This document shows positions 40,835-50,205 of a stretch of 64,000 bases of DNA, in pieces; the stretch's first letter is position 1; each line of letters starts with the position of its first letter. The stretch is from contig JANRLQ010000096.1 in NCBI GenBank assembly GCA_033762375.1, positions 1-64,000 on the forward strand, written 5' to 3'. Made by a program: the position numbers and the translations under genes. The notes under the pieces are model-generated. The model ran no database searches and was not told the DNA's origin. It saw nothing but the letters and a program-made list of their open reading frames with translations. This stretch comes from RDXT01 sp033762375. Lineage in GTDB: Bacteria > Bacteroidota > Bacteroidia > J057.

Positions 40835-41807
40835 CTTCTTTGTCAATGGAAGCTTTGAAGAGGAGTTCTTTTTCCTCGCGGGAGAGGGACTCATATCCCT
40901 GCGCTGAGATTTTGTCCAGGATCCCGTCTATGGTTTCCTGCGGGATCTGGCCGGGGCCGGACTGCCCCCTGCGGGGGCGTGGACTCTCGCCTCGGCTGCC
41001 GCCCTGCTTGACCGTCATCCTCGGCTGCCGGGTCCGCCGGTTTTCAAAAAACCCCCATAGGTCGGCTGTCAGATCATGACCGTTTTTGAGGAAATACACA
41101 TGCAAAAATCCGAGCAGTGCCGCTACCATCGCCGCAATGGCTACAGGCGAGAAAAACCCTCCGCTGGCAATGGCCAGGAGCAGCAGTACGATGCCGATCC
41201 ATACGATCCTGATCTGTCCGAGGATAAACAACTGGATCGGATAGTCTGGTACCAGGGTGATACTTGAAAATACCAGGACCAGGGTCAGGGTTCGCAGGCC
41301 TGATACATATAACAGATACGGAGCTGCCGTAGGACCTGCCAGTTGAATCCCGGCCGCCAGGCCGTCTGCCACGGTGCCTCCACCCGCAGGGAGGGACCCC
41401 GCCGCACCTCCAAATCCTGATAATACCGACAGCAATACCGTCAGCAGCCCTACCAGCGGGATCGCCAGGACCACCAGCCGCTGCGTACGCAGATCTCCCA
41501 ACAACTGCTGATGTATCTGCCCAAAGGAGTACATCACCAGCGCACTCACCAGAATCCCGATCACATCGTACTCTATCCAGAAAAAAGGATAGGTCACCAG
41601 GGACCAGGGATGCCGGAGCAGCGCACTGAAAGAGGGAGGAAGGGTCACCCCGGTGATAAAACTTGTATAGAGTTCGCGCTGACCCGTAGCCGTGCAAAAA
41701 ATAAGCATCAGAAGCTGTATCAGCATTCCGCTGCCCATAAACAGCAGGAGCCATCCTGTCGTCTGGTACTTAAGCAGAAAGTCATTGATTGTTTTTCGGA
41801 TATCCAT
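40821..41807 (-). CDS. rhomboid-like membrane protein without catalytic Ser
   Basis: A 328-residue protein with about six membrane helices and the general rhomboid layout, ending in a soluble tail ('IDGILDKISAQGYESLSREEKELLFKAS', DUF6576-like). The Gly-x-Ser-x active-site motif and the helix-6 His are missing; the corresponding loop reads 'GFGGAAGSLPAGGGTVAD'. It is probably an inactive rhomboid that acts as an adaptor for the active one encoded 84 bp upstream. The C-terminal tail contains a Gly/Arg/Pro-rich stretch of low complexity. Its stop overlaps the start of the EEP gene. Confidence 0.78.
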   Translation of the reverse strand: MDIRKTINDFLLKYQTTGWLLLFMGSGMLIQLLMLIFCTATGQRELYTSFITGVTLPPSFSALLRHPWSLVTYPFFWIEYDVIGILVSALVMYSFGQIHQQLLGDLRTQRLVVLAIPLVGLLTVLLSVLSGFGGAAGSLPAGGGTVADGLAAGIQLAGPTAAPYLLYVSGLRTLTLVLVFSSITLVPDYPIQLFILGQIRIVWIGIVLLLLAIASGGFFSPVAIAAMVAALLGFLHVYFLKNGHDLTADLWGFFENRRTRQPRMTVKQGGSRGESPRPRRGQSGPGQIPQETIDGILDKISAQGYESLSREEKELLFKASIDKEDETR

Positions 41808-41891
41808 GCCGCTCAGCCCAATACAAAGTGATACAAAAAGAATTTCATGTGCAGTAATAACGGAAATATTCCGGACTGGTTTGTGGTTTTT

Positions 41892-42692
41892 TTACGGCCG
41901 CCTGCGATCCTGCAGGAAAGGCATGTAGCGTTCCAGTACCAGATAGAGCATTCCGGCACCCATACCCGCCAGGTGGCCGAAGTGGGAGATCTGGCCTCCC
42001 CAGGCAGGATTGCGCCAGCCCATAAACATGAGGACTACAGAACCCGTCGCATACAGCAGCACAAAATCCCGTGCCGGAAACTGGACCGGAATAAACAATA
42101 CTCCCAGCCGGTGGTCCGGAAAGTAGTACGCCACCGCTACCAGCACCCCGGATAAGGCCGTCGAGGCCCCCACCACGGGTACCGGACTCGGGTCAAAAAA
42201 GGCCAGCAGGACGCCAGCCATGACACCTGAAAACAAATAATACAGCAAAAAACGCCGGGCACCCAGGGCCATCTCCACCAATGATCCCAGGCTGGCCAGG
42301 AAGAGCATATTAAACAAAATATGAAAGAACGAATAGTGGGAATGGTTAAAAAAGCTCGTGACAAGCTGTATGGGAATAAAAGCATCTGCAGCCAGTATCC
42401 GGAGATTAGCGGCAAGTTGTGCGCCAACTGAAGGGTCAGCGGCTATGAGCGTATCTATCATCTCCTGATCCGGACGCACCCGTTCACCCGTCATATCAGG
42501 TATCCGAAATCCCTCCGGTACAAAATACGGCCGGTCGTCTACCTCGATCGTGGGGCGCTGGAGGATCAGGTTTTGTTTGTGCAGGACAAACCACTCATCC
42601 CGCACATAGCCCGGCAGCAACATCAGCCCCACAAAGATCATGACATTGAGGATGACAAGGTGACGGACGGTATCAGTTAGGTGAGGCCGCAT
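41892..42692 (-). CDS. rhomboid family intramembrane serine protease
   Basis: A 266-residue rhomboid that cuts transmembrane substrates. The catalytic Ser lies in 'VVGASTALSGVLVAV' (Gly-x-Ser-x motif in helix 4) and the catalytic His in 'ISHFGHLAGMGAGML'. Helix 2 carries 'HILFNMLFLASLGSLVE' with the conserved His/Asn. ATG 42692 was chosen because the frame upstream overlaps mutL; the start lies 14 bp after the mutL stop. It is followed by the dead homologue and the EEP gene, so the three may be one transcript with mutL. Confidence 0.9.
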   Translation of the reverse strand: MRPHLTDTVRHLVILNVMIFVGLMLLPGYVRDEWFVLHKQNLILQRPTIEVDDRPYFVPEGFRIPDMTGERVRPDQEMIDTLIAADPSVGAQLAANLRILAADAFIPIQLVTSFFNHSHYSFFHILFNMLFLASLGSLVEMALGARRFLLYYLFSGVMAGVLLAFFDPSPVPVVGASTALSGVLVAVAYYFPDHRLGVLFIPVQFPARDFVLLYATGSVVLMFMGWRNPAWGGQISHFGHLAGMGAGMLYLVLERYMPFLQDRRRP

Positions 42693-42705
42693 GGGTTGGT
42701 TGGAT

Positions 42706-44523
42706 TCAGGTGAAAAACGTTTCCAGTTCCTGGGCTGACATTTCCTTATAAACCGGTTTTCCGGCAGGCGAATAAGCAGGCACCTCACACCGGAACAAGT
42801 CCCGCACGATGGTCTGCATTTCTTGGGTATTGAGGCGCTGCCCGGCTTGTACGGCGCTGCGTACGGCTACGGCCCGTGCGAGGGTCTCATACCGCCTGCC
42901 CGCCTGGGGGCTTCCTGCTGCCTGAATATCCGCCAGGACCTGGTCCATAATATCCCGCACCCGGCTGGTCGGGATCCCGGAGGGCATCCCATAGACGATG
43001 AGGGTATTTTTGCCAAATTCTTTAATCTCAAATCCCATCTCGGCCATCACACTGTCCACGGACCGGATCAGCTCATAATCAGGCGCCGACAGTGCCACGG
43101 TCTGTGGGAATAACAGGTGCTGTGAGGGCCAGGGATTACCTTTGCGGAGGTCCAGAAACTTCTCGTACAAGACCCGCTGGTGGGCCAGGTGTTGGTTGAT
43201 GATGAGCAGCCGCTCACCACGATGGGTCAGGATATACCGCTGGAGGTACTGGATGATAAATCCTTCTTCGGGTTCGTCCCGCTGGGTGGCAGCGACCTGC
43301 CCAAACAAGTCCCGGCTCACAGGGGGTGTTACAGGTGGCGGGGGCAGGGTAGGGGTGTCCCGGCGCTCAGGCGGTGCATACAGCGCGTCCCAGTCACGAC
43401 GGGCAGGAGGTGTGTCACCCCAGCCCCGGTCCGGAGGGAGGTGAACCCGCCCGACAGGCTCATTTTCAGGAGCACCGGACCGGTAGATAGCTGCCGCCAC
43501 CTCATTAGTGGGGCGTACAGGCGCAGGCGTATGATGCAGGTCGTTCAGCCCCTTGCGGATCACACTCTGGAGCAGGGCGTACAGGGTCTGCTCGTCGTCA
43601 AACTTCACCTCTGTTTTGGTCGGGTGAATATTGATGTCTATGTGCCGGGGATCTATCTCCAGAAACAGACAATAAAAAGGATGGGTATCTTTGGGCAAAA
43701 AACCCTGATACACCGTCGAGATTGCATGGTGCAGGTAACCAGAGCGGATAAACCGGTTGTTGACAAAAAAGTACTGGTCCCCCCGTATGGTGCGGTGTAC
43801 TGCCGGGCTCCCGATGAATCCACTGATCTGGACATACCCAGTTTCTTCTTGTACCGGGGTCAGTTCACCCTCCAGGTCCTGGCCCAGCAGGGCGATGATC
43901 CGCTCCTCCAGGCTGCCCGGGACCAGGTCATGGACCAGGGTATCGTTGTGCGTGAAGGTGAGGTGCACATGGGGATTGGGCAGGGCGACCCGCAGAAACT
44001 CCGTCAGGGTGTGGCGCGTCTCTACGGGATTGGTTTTGAGAAAATTACGCCGTGCCGGTACGTTATAGAACAGGTTTTTCACGGCAAAAATACTCCCCGG
44101 CGGACATACACACGAGCCCTGGCGGCGTACTTCACTGGCTTCGATCTCCAGCTCCGTACCCAGTTCCTCTGAATGCAGGCGGGTACGCAGGTGCACCTGT
44201 GCCACGGCCGCGATAGAAGCCAGGGCTTCGCCCCTGAACCCCAGGGTGCGGATATTGTACAGGTCGTCCTGGGTCCGGATTTTGGAGGTGGCGTGCCGCT
44301 CAAAGGCCATGCGGGCATCAGCCGCTGTCATACCGGCCCCGTTATCAGCTACCTGAATCAGGGTTTTGCCAGCGTTTTTGAGGGTGACATCCACCCGTGT
44401 GGCACCCGCGTCTATGGCATTCTCCATCAGCTCCTTGATCACTGACGCAGGGCGCTGTACCACTTCGCCCGCAGCGATCTGGTTGGCTATAGCATCAGGG
44501 AGGAGTTGGATAATATTCTGCAT
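42706..44523 (-). CDS. mutL: DNA mismatch repair protein MutL
   Basis: A 605-residue MutL. The GHKL ATPase domain has 'LPDAIANQIAAGEVVQRPASVIKELMENAIDAGA' (ATP-binding Asn/Glu), 'DNGAGM' and 'TLGFRGEALASIAAV'. The second domain contains the conserved 'VNNRFIRS' and 'DVNIHPTKTEVKF'-type (here 'DINIHPTKTEVKF') sequence. A Pro-rich linker (about residues 350-420) leads to the C-terminal dimerisation domain. The zinc endonuclease motif DQHAx2E of many MutLs is replaced by 'NQHLAHQRVLYEKF', so nicking activity is doubtful. I chose ATG 44523, immediately before 'NIIQLLPDAI'. Confidence 0.96.
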   Translation of the reverse strand: MQNIIQLLPDAIANQIAAGEVVQRPASVIKELMENAIDAGATRVDVTLKNAGKTLIQVADNGAGMTAADARMAFERHATSKIRTQDDLYNIRTLGFRGEALASIAAVAQVHLRTRLHSEELGTELEIEASEVRRQGSCVCPPGSIFAVKNLFYNVPARRNFLKTNPVETRHTLTEFLRVALPNPHVHLTFTHNDTLVHDLVPGSLEERIIALLGQDLEGELTPVQEETGYVQISGFIGSPAVHRTIRGDQYFFVNNRFIRSGYLHHAISTVYQGFLPKDTHPFYCLFLEIDPRHIDINIHPTKTEVKFDDEQTLYALLQSVIRKGLNDLHHTPAPVRPTNEVAAAIYRSGAPENEPVGRVHLPPDRGWGDTPPARRDWDALYAPPERRDTPTLPPPPVTPPVSRDLFGQVAATQRDEPEEGFIIQYLQRYILTHRGERLLIINQHLAHQRVLYEKFLDLRKGNPWPSQHLLFPQTVALSAPDYELIRSVDSVMAEMGFEIKEFGKNTLIVYGMPSGIPTSRVRDIMDQVLADIQAAGSPQAGRRYETLARAVAVRSAVQAGQRLNTQEMQTIVRDLFRCEVPAYSPAGKPVYKEMSAQELETFFT

Positions 44524-44653
44524 GTAATCAAAATGCCGCTCAAAATACAACTAAACACCGTACAAAATGATAGACGATCCGGTTATTGACGTAAATTATT
44601 GTTTCTTGTATAACGGATGGTCTGTACTTTAGTTTTTCCAACTGCTGCTGGTT

Positions 44654-45202
44654 ATGGTATATGTACGGATATGTTGGCTGCTGTTGTTGTCGCCGTGTTG
44701 CCTCTGTGCTCAGGACAAGGCGCTCAATCAATGGCATAGCCGGAATGCTTTTTTGGCAGAAGCGGGTGGACGTGGGCTCCTGTACTCGCTGAGTTTTGAG
44801 CGGCGACTGGCGCTGAACGAACACTTACACCTATGTGGCCAGTTAGGTGCAGCCCCTCTGGTGCAGGCGCTGGTGATCCCGGCGGGTATCACCCTCACCT
44901 ATGGCCCCCGGCGTCATCACCTGGAGGGAGGGGCAGGCCGTACCACGGTCTTACCCTCTGGCCTCAGCAGTGGTCCGGTGATCCGCCCTCAACTGGGACA
45001 GGCCGTGTCAGCGCCGTTTTTTGGATATCTGGGATACCGGTACGAAGCCCCTGAAGGTGGATTGGTGGTGCGGGCAGGGCTATATACATTTATGGGCACA
45101 ATATCCGCCGGCTATGTACCGGACAGGCTGACCTCGTCAGGGCTTCTTCCATGGGCAGGGGTGTCCGTCGGGTACGCCTTACCCCATGCCGGGGTGCAGT
45201 AA
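44654..45202 (+). CDS. exported protein of unknown function
   Basis: A 182-residue protein with a signal peptide (RICWLLLLSPCCLCAQ, cleavage after Ala-Gln). The remainder consists of alternating hydrophobic strands ('GRGLLYSLSFERRLAL', 'GYLGYRYEAPEGGLVVRAGLYTF') and ends in a strand, so it may be a small outer-membrane beta-barrel. No known family is recognised. It is divergent from mutL and converges on rnhA with a 1-bp gap. TACTTTAG near 44626 is a weak -7 candidate. Confidence 0.6.
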   Translation: MVYVRICWLLLLSPCCLCAQDKALNQWHSRNAFLAEAGGRGLLYSLSFERRLALNEHLHLCGQLGAAPLVQALVIPAGITLTYGPRRHHLEGGAGRTTVLPSGLSSGPVIRPQLGQAVSAPFFGYLGYRYEAPEGGLVVRAGLYTFMGTISAGYVPDRLTSSGLLPWAGVSVGYALPHAGVQ

Positions 45203-45203
45203 G

Positions 45204-45665
45204 TCAGCCGGCTTCGCCCCGTTCGTAGGCCAGGTCCGGCAGGTGATGGGTACCCCGTGCAGCTGATGTCGCGAGCTGATCGCAGCGTTCGTTCTGCGGG
45301 TGGCCTGCATGGCCTTTGACCCACTGAAAGGTCACCTTATGCCTGCGATAGGCCACCAGAAACCGCTTCCAGAGATCCGGGTTTTTTTTGCCCGCAAATC
45401 CCTTTTTTTCCCAGCCAAAGACCCACTTTTCCGTAATCGCCTTCTGGACATACTGGGAGTCCGTGTATACCACGACGTCCAGTCCGTCACGGGTGAGGGT
45501 TTCCAGGGCTACGATGACGGCCAGGAGTTCCATCCGGTTATTGGTGGTATGCCGGTATCCGGCTGAAAGTTCCTTTACATGGGTACCCCAGGTCAGGATG
45601 ACCCCATAGCCACCTGGTCCGGGATTGCCGAGGGCAGATCCATCGGTATAAACGATCACTTGCAT
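45204..45665 (-). CDS. rnhA: ribonuclease HI
   Basis: A 153-residue RNase H that cuts the RNA strand of RNA-DNA hybrids. Catalytic acidic residues: Asp in 'VIVYTDGSALGNPGPGGYG', Glu in 'NRMELLAVIVALE', Asp in 'VVYTDSQYV', and the last Asp in 'NERCDQLATSAA'. The basic protrusion 'WVFGWEKKGFAGKKNPDLW' and 'FQWVKGHAGHPQNERCD' are typical of type 1 enzymes. The frame extends 105 codons upstream, but the family start is at the ATG 45665. That ATG is just inside the gap to the next gene. Confidence 0.95.
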   Translation of the reverse strand: MQVIVYTDGSALGNPGPGGYGVILTWGTHVKELSAGYRHTTNNRMELLAVIVALETLTRDGLDVVVYTDSQYVQKAITEKWVFGWEKKGFAGKKNPDLWKRFLVAYRRHKVTFQWVKGHAGHPQNERCDQLATSAARGTHHLPDLAYERGEAG

Positions 45666-45685
45666 GGGACAAAGTTGGGACAAAT

Positions 45686-46774
45686 TCAGGAAAAATCCGC
45701 TCTCGCGTGCTGCCGGATGAGCCAGTCCCCGATCCAGATCAGCAGGGCGTAGGCTGGAACCAGGAGCGGGTAGAAGATAAATACGAGAAAAACATACCCA
45801 TGCCTCCCACTCGCAGCATCTCCGATCAGATAATCTATCAGCGTGAAACTCGACACATACCCCAGCAATACCAGAAAAGGGATGAGGATGACGGCTGCGC
45901 GGTGGAGCCAGACCGGGAACCGCTCTCGCATCCAGAAACGCCCCCCGAGGTGCATCAGGGCCAGCAGTATGCCTGTACATACACCCCAGACTTCAGGCCC
46001 TACCCATATCGCCGCCCGGGCGGCCGGTGGCAGAGCAGGCGCATACTGGATCTCAAGTATGTCTGAAGGTAGGTAGTCAAAATGCCAGCTGGTATCCTGT
46101 CCGGGAGCCGTGGCATATCCTGCGCCCAGGTTAGTGGACAGGGCTGTAGGGCAATCACTGCCATCAAGCCACACCGTCAGGCCTCCAAAGTCCTGCCAAT
46201 ACTGAGCAGGTGCCAGCAGGTACCGAAAACTGTGCCGGCTGATCCAGTCACTGTTGTCCGTCCATCGCCGGGCCCGGTACGTGACGGTGATCTGATGCGG
46301 ACCCGCAGCCATATCCGTTTCAAAAAACTTCAGGTCCCGGATATCTACCAGCATCCCATGTAAGACAGTATGGGGCACTGTTTTTTTACTCATGCTGTCA
46401 GTAACCGTAAACAGACCTTCATACGTACGGAGAAGCAGGCCCTGCATCTCTTCGTACCGCGCAGGGACATCCTGGAGGTGAATGGGGATACCATCTACCG
46501 CCACAGAAAAACTATCCTGATAATCAACGGCATAAAATAACAGCGGTATCTGTACCCCGGATTGCTGGGCTTCTATCTGGTACTCAATCCGGAAAATAGC
46601 TGTTTCAAAATAACTATCAGGCCGGATGTGCAGGGTCTCATGTACAATCCGGACATGGGTACCCACAAAAGCCGTAGTACTCTTGGTGCCTTCCTCTATG
46701 GGAGAAGCCATATTGGCCCGGAGCGGCATAACGAGCAGGATCAGGCAAGGGAAGAGGCAGTATTTCATCCGCAA
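45686..46774 (-). CDS. membrane protein of unknown function with a large exported domain
   Basis: A 362-residue protein: signal peptide at the N-terminus, a long extracytoplasmic region (about residues 22-235) rich in beta strands, and three C-terminal membrane helices (about 240-265, 280-305, 320-350). The layout (periplasmic domain, then helices) recalls DUF-type sensors or transporters, but I recognise no family. It lies between rnhA and a LEA-like lipoprotein gene, with 4 bp to the latter, so both may be in one operon. Confidence 0.65.
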   Translation of the reverse strand: MRMKYCLFPCLILLVMPLRANMASPIEEGTKSTTAFVGTHVRIVHETLHIRPDSYFETAIFRIEYQIEAQQSGVQIPLLFYAVDYQDSFSVAVDGIPIHLQDVPARYEEMQGLLLRTYEGLFTVTDSMSKKTVPHTVLHGMLVDIRDLKFFETDMAAGPHQITVTYRARRWTDNSDWISRHSFRYLLAPAQYWQDFGGLTVWLDGSDCPTALSTNLGAGYATAPGQDTSWHFDYLPSDILEIQYAPALPPAARAAIWVGPEVWGVCTGILLALMHLGGRFWMRERFPVWLHRAAVILIPFLVLLGYVSSFTLIDYLIGDAASGRHGYVFLVFIFYPLLVPAYALLIWIGDWLIRQHARADFS

Positions 46775-46778
46775 CAGA

Positions 46779-47978
46779 TTAATTGCCCAGTTGAACAGGG
46801 GCTGTCAGCGAAAAAGGTACCCGGACCATTCCATATCCGATGTCCACGTTTACGCTGCCTTTCAGGGTCGGGTTTTGGGGCAGGACCTGTCCGCTGAGCA
46901 ATCCCGGCAAGGTGAAGGTATCATTCCAGTTGAGTTGCCAGGAGAGGGTCATGGTCCGGTCCTGCCCGGCGCCGATGATCCGGCTGCCCGCAGGGTCTAT
47001 TTCCATCGAGACAGGCTGGTAGGCCGTATTCAGTTGAAAAAGCGCATGCATCTCCGGGCTTTCGATCGGGAAATCATTGGGATTGCGGATGACAAACGGG
47101 ATCGTGACCCGGAGGCCGGTAATATCTTCGCCAGGGTACTCTACGACGGGTTGTGCCTGAAAATCAGCCCAATGGTCCTTAAAATTATCCCAGGCATCCG
47201 GGGCATCCGGTGCTACCGGACTCAGCAGGGTCATCATATGATCCGCAAAATTGACCTCGACGGTCCTGAAGGGGTTGGTCATCGTAGGGGCATATACCAG
47301 TACTTTGGTCCCGGTGATGAGGTTATAGAAAGGTTTCATGCCATTTCTGAGGGGGCTGAAATCAAGTTTTTCCATCTCTCCCACCAGTTGTATCCGGGCT
47401 TTCGTGGCCGAGGGGAGAATGACGGGCATCAGCGGGAGCCGGATGCTGTCTCCATACGCCAGCCGGATATCCCGCTCCGTGTCCCCGAGCGCAGCCGAGA
47501 CCGCCTGCCGCAGCGCACCGCCCGGGAGGTAGTCCTGGAGGTCCAGGGTAATGTCAGACCGGAATTCATAATAATTGTCCCGCCCCAGAAAGTCCTTCAT
47601 TTGCCCCAGCGGATCCAGATCCAGCCGCAGGCTGTATTGTACTACCGTATCCCCATCAGCTGGCACCCTGAAGGCGGCCTGGTTGCCCTGGAGGTGCGAC
47701 AGTTCCCGGCCATTGGGGATAAACCGGTTTTTCATGTGGAGGCTGAAAGTATGTGCTGGAATCAGGAGCGGTCTGCGGTAGGGATTGCTGTACCTGAAGG
47801 AGAGGACGAGCGTGAGCTCAGCGCGCACCTGTCCGGTCTGGAGGTTTACCTGCGGCTCCAGGCTTCTGATCCTTGCGCCGCGGTAGTCTACTGTCGGCAC
47901 ATAATCAGCAATGTATCGGTTGCAGCCGGGGTACAAAAGTGCCGCCAGCCAGACAGAGATGAGGACAACCTGCTTCAT
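46779..47978 (-). CDS. LEA type 2-like lipoprotein
   Basis: A 399-residue protein with a lipoprotein signal (MKQVVLISVWLAALLYPGC, Cys at 19). It contains two LEA type 2-like immunoglobulin-fold segments ('RAELTLVLSFRYSNPYRRPLLIPAHTFSLHM' and 'LRVTIPFVIRNPNDFPIESPEMHALFQL', with the Asn-Pro pair typical of the family). Such proteins occur at the outer membrane of Bacteroidota; function is unknown. The ATG at 47978 was chosen at the signal peptide. It lies 11 bp after the CoA-transferase stop. Confidence 0.78.
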   Translation of the reverse strand: MKQVVLISVWLAALLYPGCNRYIADYVPTVDYRGARIRSLEPQVNLQTGQVRAELTLVLSFRYSNPYRRPLLIPAHTFSLHMKNRFIPNGRELSHLQGNQAAFRVPADGDTVVQYSLRLDLDPLGQMKDFLGRDNYYEFRSDITLDLQDYLPGGALRQAVSAALGDTERDIRLAYGDSIRLPLMPVILPSATKARIQLVGEMEKLDFSPLRNGMKPFYNLITGTKVLVYAPTMTNPFRTVEVNFADHMMTLLSPVAPDAPDAWDNFKDHWADFQAQPVVEYPGEDITGLRVTIPFVIRNPNDFPIESPEMHALFQLNTAYQPVSMEIDPAGSRIIGAGQDRTMTLSWQLNWNDTFTLPGLLSGQVLPQNPTLKGSVNVDIGYGMVRVPFSLTAPVQLGN

Positions 47979-47988
47979 AATCAATGAA

Positions 47989-49131
47989 TTAAGAGGGTGG
48001 CAAAAAGGTATTGAGCTGTCTGGCTTCAGCCCGCAGGGCCTCCCCGTGTGCATCCAGCGCCGGTGGCGGAGTGAGGGCGACCGGTGTCAGGCAGGTGCCT
48101 GTGGCGGCCAGGGTTCGTACGCCTGCCACACCGGGGGCCTGCATGATGAGGCTTTTGGCCAGCGATTGTTCAAATACTGCCGGCATCTCATACACGGCTC
48201 CCGCAGGAACCTGCCGTGCCAGGAGCGCCGCCAGCAGGCTGTCCCGGTCTCGGGTGGCGATGGCACGGGCCAGATACGCCTTGACTGCTTCACGGTGCTG
48301 TACCCTTGCCGGATTGGTGCGGTAGGTGTCGGGAACCACCAGGCCCAGCACCTCACAAAGAGCGGCAAACTGGGCATCATTGCCAATGGCCAGTACGATC
48401 TGTGCGGCGTCCCGTGTTTGAAACAGCGTCCCGTACGGGACTATATTGGGATGGTCAGAGCCTTGAGGCTGAGGGATATGGCCAGCCATGAGCCAGTTGC
48501 CGGCCTGGTTGACGAGGGCAGAAACACCTGCTGCCAGCAGGGATGCATGTACCCGGCTGCCTTGCCCCGTCTGCATCCGGTGGATCAGGGCGATCAGGAG
48601 GGCTTCTTTGAGCTGGTGGGCCGCGAGGACATCCATCAGGGCCACGGGCATTTTGGAGATATGGCCCGGCATCCCGTTGAGGGCCGTAAATCCTGCTTCG
48701 GCCTGGATGATGGCATCAAAGGCGGCACGGGATACATCAGGCCCGTATCCGGATACTTCACCGATGATCAGCCGGGGATTGAGGGCCATCAGGGTATCTG
48801 CGTCCATACCGATGCGCCGGGCGGCGCCCGGGATATAGCTGGTGATGACTATATCAGCTTTCCGGATCAGGGCCCATGCGATTTCCTGGTCTGCTGGCTG
48901 AGTCAGGTCAAGGGTGATGGATTCTTTGCCCCAGTTTACGGCACAAAAATAGGCCGGCCGGTCCGTGTCCCGGGGTTCTGCGGGCAGTTTCCAGGTGCGG
49001 GTGACATCCCCTCCTGTGCGGGCATTTTCGATTTTGATGACACGGGCCCCTAATTCGGCCCAAAACATGCCGACCGACGGACCCGCCAGCACCGAAGCCA
49101 GCTCGACAACAATCAGGTCTGAAAAAATCAT
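47989..49131 (-). CDS. CaiB/BaiF-type (class III) CoA-transferase
   Basis: A 380-residue family III CoA-transferase, which moves CoA between organic acids. Family marks: 'ASVLAGPSVGMFWAELGARVIKIE' near the N-terminus, 'VNWGKESITLDL', 'ADIVITSYIPG', 'NPRLIIGEVSGYG' and 'AFDAIIQAEAGFTALNG' with the catalytic Asp. The substrate cannot be told from the sequence; an alpha-methylacyl-CoA racemase is a related alternative but lacks this glycine-poor active-site loop. It is the first gene of a short minus-strand group and is divergent from the Rpn nuclease gene. Confidence 0.9.
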   Translation of the reverse strand: MIFSDLIVVELASVLAGPSVGMFWAELGARVIKIENARTGGDVTRTWKLPAEPRDTDRPAYFCAVNWGKESITLDLTQPADQEIAWALIRKADIVITSYIPGAARRIGMDADTLMALNPRLIIGEVSGYGPDVSRAAFDAIIQAEAGFTALNGMPGHISKMPVALMDVLAAHQLKEALLIALIHRMQTGQGSRVHASLLAAGVSALVNQAGNWLMAGHIPQPQGSDHPNIVPYGTLFQTRDAAQIVLAIGNDAQFAALCEVLGLVVPDTYRTNPARVQHREAVKAYLARAIATRDRDSLLAALLARQVPAGAVYEMPAVFEQSLAKSLIMQAPGVAGVRTLAATGTCLTPVALTPPPALDAHGEALRAEARQLNTFLPPS

Positions 49132-49230
49132 CAGGTTATAGAGAGATTAATCAGGACAATACCATCAGGCCTACATCGCCTTGTCGGATCCAATATGTAA
49201 AAAAATGTGACAAAGTCGTATATTAGGGCT

Positions 49231-50193
49231 ATGATACGCAAGATAGCCTTTCCGCTGTACGATGTTGTATTTAAGTACCTGATGGAGGACCTGGAGGTCG
49301 CCCGTCGGTTTATAGGGGGTATTATTGGACGTGAGATTATCTCCATCGCTCCCCGTCCACAGGAGCATACGCTGGTACTGGAGCAACTCCCGATCACAGT
49401 ATATCGGGTGGACTTTGTGGCGGTAGTCAGTACGACACCCGGCAAGTATGAAAAAGTTACGATCGAGGTTCAGAAGTCACACGAGGCCCCCGATATTTTG
49501 CGGTTCAGGCGATACCTCGGCGAACATTATGCGAATGCAGAAACGCTGGGAAATGGGATCCGGGAGGCATTGCCCGTGATTTGTATTTATATATTGGGAT
49601 TTGACCTTCGGCTGCCTCACGCAATCGTGCATGCACGTAAAGATTTTCGCAACCTGGTGACGGGTGAGGAAGTATTTCCGACGCATGATTTTGTGCAGCT
49701 GTTGACCCATGAGAGTTATTTTATCCAGGTATCCTTGTTACCAGATGTATATCAGCACAAGGTAGAGCGGCTTTTGTCTGTATTCAGCCGTAAATGGGTG
49801 CATGATAAGGATCACAGGTGGATTATTTCGTATGATGATGCAGTGGGCGTAGGTGATGAAGACCTCCGGCTGATCATCCGGCGGTTGGAGTTAGCCATAG
49901 CCGATGCTGAAGTCCGTAAGCGGATTCTTGATATTGAAGATGCTGAGCGTGAGATTGAGCAGCGAATGGGGCGTATGGAGCAGACCATTGGTCAGATGGA
50001 TAAAACTATTATGGAGAAAAATAAAATAATCAGCGAGAAAGATCAGGCGCTCAGCGAGAAAGACCAGGCGCTCAGCGAGAAAGACCAGGCACTTCAGCGG
50101 TCTGTCAGGGCACTGCGGTCTGCAGGTTTGTCAGATAGCGAGATTGCGGCTACCCTGAACATGGCTATTGAATGGGTAGCCGGGGTAGTATAA
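49231..50193 (+). CDS. Rpn family recombination-promoting nuclease/putative transposase
   Basis: A 320-residue protein. 'YDVVFKYLMEDLEVARRFIGGIIG' is the typical Rpn/PD-(D/E)XK-transposase opening; the nuclease residues lie in 'VYRVDFVAVV' (Asp) and 'KVTIEVQKS' (Glu-x-Lys equivalent: Glu, Gln-Lys). A coiled-coil C-terminal region follows, with three tandem copies of 'SEKDQAL' (bases 50032-50094), and then a short tail 'LSDSEIAATLNM' like the one in the remnant at 2946-3047. ATG 49231 is chosen because 'RKIAFPLYDVVFKYL' is the family start; a GTG 24 bases earlier is possible. These proteins cut DNA and stimulate RecA-independent recombination in E. coli homologues. Confidence 0.85.
   Translation: MIRKIAFPLYDVVFKYLMEDLEVARRFIGGIIGREIISIAPRPQEHTLVLEQLPITVYRVDFVAVVSTTPGKYEKVTIEVQKSHEAPDILRFRRYLGEHYANAETLGNGIREALPVICIYILGFDLRLPHAIVHARKDFRNLVTGEEVFPTHDFVQLLTHESYFIQVSLLPDVYQHKVERLLSVFSRKWVHDKDHRWIISYDDAVGVGDEDLRLIIRRLELAIADAEVRKRILDIEDAEREIEQRMGRMEQTIGQMDKTIMEKNKIISEKDQALSEKDQALSEKDQALQRSVRALRSAGLSDSEIAATLNMAIEWVAGVV
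50032..50094 (+). repeat. 21-bp tandem repeat, three copies, inside the Rpn-like gene
   Basis: Three in-frame units of AGCGAGAAAGAYCAGGCRCTY lie at 50032-50052, 50053-50073 and 50074-50094; they differ only at third codon positions. They encode heptads of a coiled coil, so unit number may vary between strains. Confidence 0.85.
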
Positions 50194-50205
50194 GGACGTG
50201 CCTAC

